Position numbers and translations under genes: made by a program. A stretch of DNA of 5,010 bases from assembly GCA_027489835.1 (NCBI GenBank), contig JAIXZF010000044.1:1-5010 (forward strand), given 5' to 3'. How positions within the stretch are numbered: the first letter of the stretch is position 1; each line of letters opens with the position of its first letter. Shown here one piece after another: positions 1 to 5,010 of the stretch. The notes under the pieces were generated by a model. It had not been told where the DNA came from. It was given only the letters and a program-made list of their open reading frames with translations, and searched no databases. The stretch is from Hyphomicrobiales bacterium. Its GTDB lineage: Bacteria > Pseudomonadota > Alphaproteobacteria > Rhizobiales > Beijerinckiaceae.

Positions 1-1
1 A

Positions 2-754
2 GTAACTGCCTTCGGCGAACATGCACAGATCGAGCAGGGCGCGGATGCCCGAGCGGAAATCGACGATGACGAAGGCGTTGTCGAGGATGTCCGGCACGCG
101 GCCGCCATAGCTCTCATCCTTGTGGTTCACGTCCGCCGCGCCGGACGCGTAGACTCGGACCGGCTCATCCTGCGTGACGAGGCGCATCAGGTCGAAGAAA
201 TGGCAGCATTTCTCGACCAGCGTTCCGCCCGTGCGCTCTGAAAACCGGTTCCAGTCGCCGACCTTCTTGAGGAAGGGGAAGCGGTGCTCGCGGATGGCGA
301 ACATCTTGAGATCGCCCACCGCGCCGGAGCGGACCTCGCGGATCAGCTCCGCGACCGGGGGCATGTAGCGATACTCCATCGCCACCCAGATCGGTGCCTT
401 GTGGGCCTTCGCGGCGGCTTCCAGTTCCGCGCATTCCTCGGGCAGGATGCAGACCGGCTTCTCGACCAGGATCGGCATCGGCCGGCTGGCGGCGAAGATG
501 TCGCTCAGGATCGCCTTGTGGGTGTCGTTGGGGCTGGCGACCACGAGCGCGTCGACAAGCCCTGAGTCCAGCAGGTCGCGATGATCGGCGAAGCCCTGCG
601 CGCCGCCGGCGGCCGTGGCTGACCAGGCCCGCTGGTCGGCGTCGGGGTCAGACACCGCCGTCACCACCGCGCCCGGCACCAGCGCCAGATTGCGGATATG
701 CTCGCGGCCCATCATGCCCGCGCCGATCAGGCCGTAGCGAAGGGTGTGGTTCAT
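2..754 (-). CDS. Gfo/Idh/MocA-family NAD(P)-dependent oxidoreductase, C-terminus cut by window edge
   Basis: The frame is open from an ATG at 754 to the left edge and gives 251 residues with no stop, so the C-terminus is missing (family members are usually 330-400 residues). The N-terminus has a Rossmann dinucleotide-binding turn, GLIGAGMMGREH (residues 8-19). It is followed by the hallmark EKP motif (98-100), whose lysine (K99) is the usual catalytic or substrate-positioning residue. The second-domain motif GGTLVEKCCHFFD (176-188) carries the conserved His185 and Asp188. Such enzymes oxidise or reduce a sugar, cyclitol or related hydroxyl using NAD(P); some use a redox step to cleave glycosides. 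A weak GGGAT ribosome-binding sequence lies 6 bases before the ATG. It is the last operon gene visible here, 57 bases after the racemase-like gene. Its substrate cannot be read from sequence; a role on the sugar handled by the upstream genes is inference from context. Confidence 0.9.
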   Translation of the reverse strand, partial: MNHTLRYGLIGAGMMGREHIRNLALVPGAVVTAVSDPDADQRAWSATAAGGAQGFADHRDLLDSGLVDALVVASPNDTHKAILSDIFAASRPMPILVEKPVCILPEECAELEAAAKAHKAPIWVAMEYRYMPPVAELIREVRSGAVGDLKMFAIREHRFPFLKKVGDWNRFSERTGGTLVEKCCHFFDLMRLVTQDEPVRVYASGAADVNHKDESYGGRVPDILDNAFVIVDFRSGIRALLDLCMFAEGSY

Positions 755-811
755 GGTCAGATCCCGAATTTTACGATGGACAATGCCTAACCGCTCGCTC
801 CTGCTGGTCCG

Positions 812-1483
812 TCATGGCAATGCGAGCCTGACGATCGCGTCGACATGGATCCCGGCGCAGTCGACGAGCGGGAACGGCGCTGTGTTTTGCGTGAACGCCA
901 AAGCCAGATCCGTCCCCCCGAGCATGATCGCCTCGGCGCCGTCTTCGGTCAGCATGGTCTCGATGGCCCGGTCGAAGACACCCCTCTGCGCCGGCGTGAC
1001 GACGCCCGATGCCGCCATTTCAACATAGGCCTGATGCACGTCGTCAAGCGCCTGACCGCGCGGCGGAATGAGTTCGACCCCTGCAACGCCCCCGTAAAAA
1101 CGGGACTCCATGACCGTGCGGGTTCCCAGGATGCCGATCCGCCTGAAGCCGAGCCGATCGATGGCGGCGGCGACCTCGTCGATCATGTCGACAACCGGAA
1201 GCGGCGATGTCGCCTTGAACGGACCGATGCAGAAATGGCCTGCGATGGAGGTCACAACGACGCATTCCGCGCCAGCCGCAACCAGCCTCGCGGTCAAGCG
1301 ATCATAGATCGCGACCTGCCCCGCTGCATTGTTGGCCGCCAGATTGCCAAGAAGGGTTGGTGTATCGGCGTGAGCGATGGTCAGCTCAAGCGCAGATTTT
1401 CTCGCTGCAAACGTCGATATCAGGCGACGGTAATAAAAGTCCGTAGCGGCCGGGCCGATGCCCCCGATCAAGCCGATATGCAT
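812..1483 (-). CDS. Aspartate/glutamate racemase-family protein lacking both canonical catalytic cysteines
   Basis: This 223-residue protein has the normal length for the Asp/Glu/hydantoin racemase superfamily (COG1794, YgeA-like). It starts with the family's N-terminal signature MHIGLIGGIGPAATDFYYRR (1-20). Family racemases normally use two thiols, one in a CNTAH-type motif and one in a GCTE-type motif. Here the first region reads VTSIAGHFC (77-85), with Ser79 at the usual Cys position. The second reads MLGGTDLAL (187-195), with Gly190 at the usual Cys position. Other cysteines are at 74, 85 and 209. E. coli YgeA is known to have a Thr in place of one Cys, but loss of both argues against ordinary racemase chemistry. 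A strong GGTGGGAG ribosome-binding sequence lies 7 bases before the ATG, directly after the isomerase stop. The gene looks less GC-rich than its neighbours. Family membership is clear; the reaction is unknown and could be isomerase, lyase, decarboxylase-like or non-catalytic. Confidence 0.88.
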   Translation of the reverse strand: MHIGLIGGIGPAATDFYYRRLISTFAARKSALELTIAHADTPTLLGNLAANNAAGQVAIYDRLTARLVAAGAECVVVTSIAGHFCIGPFKATSPLPVVDMIDEVAAAIDRLGFRRIGILGTRTVMESRFYGGVAGVELIPPRGQALDDVHQAYVEMAASGVVTPAQRGVFDRAIETMLTEDGAEAIMLGGTDLALAFTQNTAPFPLVDCAGIHVDAIVRLALP

Positions 1484-1498
1484 GTTCAGGCTCCCACC

Positions 1499-2896
1499 TC
1501 ATGCCAGTTCCACCACCGGCAGGCCCATTTCCTCTCCGAGCGCGCGGAGAACGCCGCGGTGCTCGCCATAGACCAGCGCGACATGGTGCTCGAGGCCGTA
1601 CTCCATCATCGCTTCCATCACGTCGTCGGCCGAACGGTCGAAGCGCACCACGCCCGACGTGCCGGTGAAGCTCATCGGCGCGCGCAGCATCTCCGCGCCG
1701 GCCAGGATCAGGCTCGTGCGGCCTTTCGCCTGGCTGATGCGGGCCACGGTCACGCGGCCCGGCTTGAGCGTGAACTCCTGCAGCAGCGGCATCTTGCGGT
1801 TGGAATGGATCTGGGCGCGCGGCTGGACCGTGTCATCCGCCATCGAGAGCGGCGCCGAGCCGCAATGCCAGAACACGCCTGTGTTCGACTGGGCGTCGAG
1901 ATCGACCACGTCGACCAGCCAGGAGGGCGCGCCGGCGACCTCCTGAAGGATGAGGCCGGTCAGCGCGCCGTAGACATCCGCCTCGCAGGCGCAAGGCACC
2001 TTGCCCTCGGTGAGCAGGCCCATCGGCCCGCAGGCGGCGCAGCCATAATCGGTGAACATCTCCGGCCAGCAGCGCACGGCCATGGCCGAGCAGCCATTCG
2101 CGGCCTTGATCCCGTCGAGCGCATGATAGACGGCAAGGCTGCGGTCGAGTTGGGGCTGGTCCACCTCGTCGAGCCCCGAAAGCTGGCTTGCGACGGCGGC
2201 GCGGGTCGCGGCGACCTTGTCGGCCGGCACGGACCTGGCGCCCTCGATCAGTTCCGGCAGGCCGACCTTGCGGACCTCGACGCCCGCGAGCGAAGCTAGC
2301 TTGGCGGGATCGTAGGCGCAGGTGTCGAAGCCGGCGGGGTGTTCGCCGACGAGGCCGATCGCCCGGCCCTTGAGCGAGGCCATGACGCGCTTCGCCTGTT
2401 CGCGCTCGACTAGGCCGGGCGGCTGGCCGATGGGGAAGGCCGGATCGCGCTCGTCGCCCATCACCAGCCCGCCAATGGCGTCCGAGATCATGGGCGCGTC
2501 CGGCGCGGAATACAGCCAGCGCAGCGGCACGCCCGCCAAACCCAGCGCATGGGCGGCGAGATTGAGGCCGCAGAAGGCGTTGAGCCTGAGCCGGCCGCCG
2601 GCGCGCGGCTCGGGAACCGCCCAGATCGCGAGCGGGGCCAGCGCTTCCTTCGCGATCCGCACGGTCATCGACGCATCGGTAAAGGTCACCTGCAGGATCA
2701 GCAGCAGGTCGAGCTTCTGCTCCTTCAAGGCCGTCAGCGCCGCCTCGGCCGCCGCCGCGTCGAACAGCAGGCCGCGGGAGCCGACGATGCGATGGCCCGT
2801 GGCCTCAAGGGCCGCGAAGCAACGCCGCGCCATGTCCTCGGCGTAAGGCACGTCGAAGGTGGGGCGGGCGAGAGGCAGGACGCCGATCACGGGCAT
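1499..2896 (-). CDS. L-fucose/L-arabinose-isomerase-fold sugar isomerase (candidate sulfoquinovose isomerase)
   Basis: This 465-residue protein resembles the fucose/arabinose isomerase superfamily, which interconverts aldoses and ketoses with a bound divalent metal. The N-terminal and central part begins VIGVLPLARPTFDVPYAE (3-20). The active-site region includes RCWPEM (275-280, Glu279), PCACEADVYGALTG (301-314, Glu305 and Asp307), VFWHCGSAP (341-349, His344) and EHH (436-438). Glu279, Glu305/Asp307 and a late His are the likely metal ligands by analogy with FucI and AraA; exact assignment needs an alignment. The start is ATG 2896, with AAAGAAGGA 9 bases upstream. The gene follows the aldolase by 40 bases and precedes the racemase-like gene by 15. 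An unphosphorylated aldose is the expected substrate, and the ketose product would go to the kinase encoded upstream. Sulfoquinovose isomerases of the SqvD/SftI type are, as I recall, in this superfamily, so that role is proposed. Another 6-deoxy or 6-substituted aldose is the alternative. Confidence 0.85.
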   Translation of the reverse strand: MPVIGVLPLARPTFDVPYAEDMARRCFAALEATGHRIVGSRGLLFDAAAAEAALTALKEQKLDLLLILQVTFTDASMTVRIAKEALAPLAIWAVPEPRAGGRLRLNAFCGLNLAAHALGLAGVPLRWLYSAPDAPMISDAIGGLVMGDERDPAFPIGQPPGLVEREQAKRVMASLKGRAIGLVGEHPAGFDTCAYDPAKLASLAGVEVRKVGLPELIEGARSVPADKVAATRAAVASQLSGLDEVDQPQLDRSLAVYHALDGIKAANGCSAMAVRCWPEMFTDYGCAACGPMGLLTEGKVPCACEADVYGALTGLILQEVAGAPSWLVDVVDLDAQSNTGVFWHCGSAPLSMADDTVQPRAQIHSNRKMPLLQEFTLKPGRVTVARISQAKGRTSLILAGAEMLRAPMSFTGTSGVVRFDRSADDVMEAMMEYGLEHHVALVYGEHRGVLRALGEEMGLPVVELA

Positions 2897-2905
2897 AGGG
2901 CGCGG

Positions 2906-2914
2906 TCCTTCTTT
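2906..2914 (-). promoter_or_regulatory. Ribosome-binding site of the isomerase gene
   Basis: The minus strand reads AAAGAAGGA, ending 9 bases before ATG 2896. It lies in the 40-base gap after the aldolase stop, which otherwise holds no terminator-like hairpin, so transcription probably continues through. Confidence 0.6.
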
Positions 2915-2936
2915 GAATTAGCGTCGGCGCGGTTGA

Positions 2937-3968
2937 TCACATCGCCTCGTAATGGTGCCTGAACGAGCCGTCGGCGTGCTCCACCGCGGCTTTGCCGCCG
3001 TAGAGCGGGTGGTCGAACCAGGGCGTCCCGGCCCTGTCGGTGAGGGCGTTGAGCTCCGCCATGTAGGGGACGGAGCGGCTGCGCAGGCCGTCGCGGATGG
3101 CGTTCCAGTCCGGGAAGGCCTTGAACGGCTCGGCCCAGATCGCGCGGCCCGCAAGGTAGCCGGAGGCGCCGGCCGCGTAGGCATGCTCCATGACGATCTT
3201 GAACTCGGCCATGGAGGCGCCGGCCGAGAGCATCACCCAGGGACGGCCGCTGAGCGCGCCCATCTCGTTGAACAGCTTCTGCGTGGCGGCGCGGTCGGCC
3301 GCCTCGATGCCCTTGGCGGGCACGGGGCTCTCGAGCTTGAAGACGTCGATGCCGTATTTCGGGTGGGCGAACTCGCGCACGCTGTCGAGCACGTGGTCGG
3401 CGTGCTTGCCCTGCATCTCGACATAGTCGGTGGTCTGGTGCTCGTCCTTCGCAAGCGGATAGACCAAGAGCTCGAACAGGAAGGGGATGTCGTAACGGGC
3501 GCAGGCGTCGCCGATGCGCTGGGTGAAGTCCTTCTGCGCCTGGTTGACGGCGGCGTCGGCATCGGGGCGGTACCAGGCCAGAACCTTCACCGCGTCGCCG
3601 CCGCAGCGCTTGATCTTGGCGACGGACCAGTCGTCGATCTCGGAGGAGAGCCGCCCACCCGGCGTCTCGCGGAAGATCGAATCCTCCAGCGTGACGATCA
3701 GCCCCTTGGCCGGGGAGGTGATCGAAAGACCGCGCGGCAGGGCGAAATGCGGGTCAAGCAGCATGGCCGACGCGCCGGCCTGAAGCTCCTCGACCAGCAT
3801 GAGCTTGAAACCGGCCACGTCGTCATACGGAGCCTCGGCCGTGCCGCGCGCCACCTTGATCGGGTTCTTGATCGGCGGGCGCTGATCCACAGCCACCATC
3901 TTGAAGCGGCCGGCCGCGTCGGCCATGCGTCGCATGCCCCAGAGCTTGCCGGGCGAAAGCGTGGTCAT
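2937..3968 (-). CDS. Class I (Schiff-base) LacD/YihT-type ketose 1-phosphate aldolase
   Basis: This 343-residue protein belongs to the tagatose-1,6-bisphosphate aldolase (LacD) / sulfofructose-1-phosphate aldolase (YihT) family, a TIM barrel that cleaves a ketose 1-phosphate to DHAP and an aldehyde. Visible motifs in order are MVAVDQR (24-30), AMLLDPHFALPRG (68-80), FLFELLVYP (163-171, with Glu166 a likely catalytic acid/base), DVFKLESP (208-215), PWVMLSAG (243-250) and AGASGYLAGRAIWA (266-279). Lys211 aligns with the Schiff-base lysine (YihT Lys193), and Arg275 lies in the phosphate/sulfonate-binding GRA segment. The start is ATG 3968, because it has AAGGAA 8 bases upstream and overlaps the kinase stop as ATGA. 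An in-frame start at 4043 would add 25 residues that look like read-through of the kinase gene. At 343 residues it is longer than YihT (about 292), partly from a C-terminal tail. Substrate specificity between tagatose bisphosphate, sulfofructose phosphate and related sugars is not settled by motifs; the kinase next door favours sulfofructose phosphate. Confidence 0.9.
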   Translation of the reverse strand: MTTLSPGKLWGMRRMADAAGRFKMVAVDQRPPIKNPIKVARGTAEAPYDDVAGFKLMLVEELQAGASAMLLDPHFALPRGLSITSPAKGLIVTLEDSIFRETPGGRLSSEIDDWSVAKIKRCGGDAVKVLAWYRPDADAAVNQAQKDFTQRIGDACARYDIPFLFELLVYPLAKDEHQTTDYVEMQGKHADHVLDSVREFAHPKYGIDVFKLESPVPAKGIEAADRAATQKLFNEMGALSGRPWVMLSAGASMAEFKIVMEHAYAAGASGYLAGRAIWAEPFKAFPDWNAIRDGLRSRSVPYMAELNALTDRAGTPWFDHPLYGGKAAVEHADGSFRHHYEAM

Positions 3969-4855
3969 GAGGTGCGTTCCTTCAGGAAGGTTTCGGTTTC
4001 GGCGCGCGACGGGGCGCCCTTCCGGCCGCCGAAGCGAGTGCATTTGATCGCGGCCGCAGCGCTGGCGAAGCGGATGGCCTCGTCCTCGCCCTGCCCTTCG
4101 GCGAGCGCAAGGGCGAAAGCGCCATGCCAGACATCGCCCGCGCCCAGCGTGTCGACGACATCGACGGCGAAGGCGGGAACGTGGCCGACGCGGCCATGGC
4201 GGCAGGTGACGACGCCGCGGGCGCCGGCGGTCACCGCCAGCCAGTTCGCGCCGGTGTCGAGGCCGAGAAGGGCCTTCTCGAGATCATCGACGCCCGTCTG
4301 CTCCCTGAGGCCGACCTCGCTGAACACGGCATGGCTGGCAGCCGAGACGAGGTCCGGATCGGCCTTGCGGTCGCCATCGAGGATGGCCGGGATGCCAGCG
4401 GCGCGCGCCAGCCTGAACAGCTTGAGCGCACCCGCCTCCCAGCGTGTATCGCCCAGCACCGCGTCGGCGTCAGCCGGCAGGAAATCGGGCAGCCAATCGG
4501 GTTCCGCCGGCATGTCCGGATCGGAATACGACACGATCATGCGCTCACCCGCGCGGTCGACCATGATGGCGGAGACGGGGGAACGCCGCCCGCCAAGCGG
4601 AAGGGACGCCGCGACATCGACGCCTTCATCCCCAAGCTCCGCGCGGATGGCGTCGCCGGCGATGTCGTCGCCAAGGCGGGTGTAAAGGCTGGCATCGCCG
4701 CCCAGGCGCGCGACAGCGACCGACGCATTGGCCGCAATGCCGCCGCCCAGCACCGCGAGGGCCGAGGCCCGGTACTTGGCGCCCTCTGTGGGCAACGCCG
4801 GCACGGCGTAGATGTAATCGAGCGTCGCGATTCCGACGCAGATGACGGTCGACAT
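3965..4855 (-). CDS. PfkB-family ketohexose kinase, YihV-like (candidate 6-deoxy-6-sulfofructose kinase)
   Basis: This 296-residue PfkB/ribokinase-family kinase is almost the same length as E. coli YihV (298), which phosphorylates sulfofructose at O1 with ATP. Family motifs are Asp13 near the start, the VLGGGIAANA glycine-rich turn (35-44) and the VDTLGAGDVWHGA signature (234-246) with catalytic base Asp241. Compared from memory with YihV, matching blocks run through the whole protein: VGI..D.IY, LPTE..KY, AIMVD..GER, RW..GA, LDGD, FSE.GL..TGV and RFAS..AA.KCTR.GGR.G.P. Lys27 and Arg138, recalled as sulfonate contacts in YihV, are present at the same numbers; Asn109 is Ser109 here. ATG 4855 is chosen because its N-terminus matches YihV end to end. 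A TTG at 4891 would add 12 unmatched residues. The ribosome-binding site is weak (GGGAC, 5 bases upstream). It is the first gene of the operon, and its stop overlaps the aldolase start. Another 6-substituted ketose remains possible. Confidence 0.92.
   Translation of the reverse strand: MSTVICVGIATLDYIYAVPALPTEGAKYRASALAVLGGGIAANASVAVARLGGDASLYTRLGDDIAGDAIRAELGDEGVDVAASLPLGGRRSPVSAIMVDRAGERMIVSYSDPDMPAEPDWLPDFLPADADAVLGDTRWEAGALKLFRLARAAGIPAILDGDRKADPDLVSAASHAVFSEVGLREQTGVDDLEKALLGLDTGANWLAVTAGARGVVTCRHGRVGHVPAFAVDVVDTLGAGDVWHGAFALALAEGQGEDEAIRFASAAAAIKCTRFGGRKGAPSRAETETFLKERTS
3977..3982 (-). promoter_or_regulatory. Ribosome-binding site of the aldolase gene, inside the kinase 3' end
   Basis: The minus strand reads AAGGAA, 8 bases before the ATG at 3968. 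With the ATGA overlap (3965-3968), this supports the shorter aldolase start and suggests that aldolase translation is coupled to kinase translation. Confidence 0.65.
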
Positions 4856-4908
4856 GTCAGGTCCCGGAGGAAGAGGCCAGAGGCAGGCCAAGCCCGCGCG
4901 GCGTCCAC

Positions 4909-4937
4909 GGTTTACCCTCGCCTCACGGAAACCTCAA
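4909..4937 (-). promoter_or_regulatory. Weak candidate sigma-70-type promoter of the operon
   Basis: The minus strand has TTGAGG (4937-4932) as a possible -35 box and TAAACC (4914-4909) as a possible -10 box, separated by 17 bases. A start near 4902 would give a leader of about 47 bases before the kinase ATG. The -10 match is poor. The placement is supported mainly by position and by the palindrome just upstream. Confidence 0.3.
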
Positions 4938-4946
4938 GGGTCTTGT

Positions 4947-4960
4947 GTCTTATATAAGAC
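4947..4960. promoter_or_regulatory. Perfect 14-base palindrome, candidate operator for the operon
   Basis: GTCTTATATAAGAC is its own reverse complement. It is an AT-rich island in GC-rich DNA, 92 bases upstream of the kinase ATG and 9 bases upstream of a candidate -35 box. A further GTCTT half-site lies at 4940-4944 in the same orientation as the left arm. Its size and symmetry suit a dimeric repressor or activator, for example of the GntR type; the regulator is not in the window, so the family is a guess. Confidence 0.55.
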
Positions 4961-5010
4961 TTAGGCATAAGGAGCGGGCCGCCCTCAGCGCAAGCCGTCG
5001 ACGGCAGGGA

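Noticed and set aside
755..811. The 57-base gap between the racemase-like and oxidoreductase genes, checked for a terminator or promoter.
   Set aside because: No hairpin with a T-tract and no convincing promoter boxes were seen. It looks like ordinary intra-operon spacing with a weak ribosome-binding site.
845..2299. A 484-codon open frame on the plus strand, antisense to the racemase-like and isomerase genes.
   Set aside because: It spans two well-recognised genes on the other strand and its translation is rich in Arg, His, Asp and Ala with no recognisable domain. This is typical antisense shadow in GC-rich DNA.
2952..4685. A 577-codon open frame on the plus strand, antisense to the aldolase and kinase genes and longer than either.
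   Set aside because: Its length comes from the scarcity of stops opposite GC-rich codons. The translation is low-complexity and crosses the junction of two real genes, and no promoter or ribosome-binding site supports it.
1499..4855. L-fucose or tagatose catabolism as the explanation for the isomerase, kinase and aldolase.
   Set aside because: L-fucose routes use an FGGY kinase and a class II aldolase, neither of which is present. The tagatose route uses a LacAB-type phosphosugar isomerase, and the kinase resembles YihV rather than LacC. These remain weaker alternatives, not excluded.
4943..4971. A possible divergent plus-strand promoter (TTGTGT with CATAAG downstream).
   Set aside because: The match to consensus is poor and no plus-strand gene start is visible before the window ends.
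4985..5008. A possible C-terminal tail (PAVDGLR then TGA) of another minus-strand gene entering from the right edge.
   Set aside because: Only seven codons are visible and a stop this close to the edge is expected by chance in one of three frames.

Overview
The window is GC-rich DNA (roughly 65-70% by eye) packed with genes on one strand. Codon use and protein flavour suggest an alphaproteobacterium, probably a Hyphomicrobiales/Rhizobiales-type soil or plant-associated bacterium. The organism assignment is inference; no rRNA or marker gene is present.

All five genes lie on the minus strand and read from right to left as one apparent operon. In order of transcription they are: a PfkB-family sugar kinase that closely resembles E. 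coli sulfofructose kinase YihV (3965-4855); a LacD/YihT-type class I aldolase (2937-3968); an L-fucose/L-arabinose-isomerase-fold sugar isomerase (1499-2896); an aspartate/glutamate-racemase-family protein that lacks both usual catalytic cysteines (812-1483); and a Gfo/Idh/MocA NAD(P)-dependent oxidoreductase cut off by the left edge (2-754). The spacings are a 4-base ATGA overlap, then 40, 15 and 57 bases. The only sizeable non-coding stretch is the roughly 155 bases upstream of the kinase (4856-5010). It holds a perfect 14-base palindrome and a weak candidate promoter.

Isomerase, kinase and aldolase together give a small glycolysis-like route: aldose to ketose, ketose to ketose 1-phosphate, then cleavage to DHAP and a three-carbon aldehyde. 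The kinase keeps the YihV-like sequence along its whole length, including the Lys27 and Arg138 positions I recall as sulfonate-contacting in YihV. The best working model is therefore breakdown of sulfoquinovose, or another 6-substituted hexose, by a sulfo-EMP-type pathway. In this version an AraA/FucI-fold isomerase takes the place of YihS. L-fucose catabolism fits poorly, because it uses an FGGY kinase and a class II aldolase and neither is here. Sulfolactaldehyde reductase/dehydrogenase, transporter and regulator genes are not in the window. The roles of the racemase-like protein and the oxidoreductase in the pathway are unknown.
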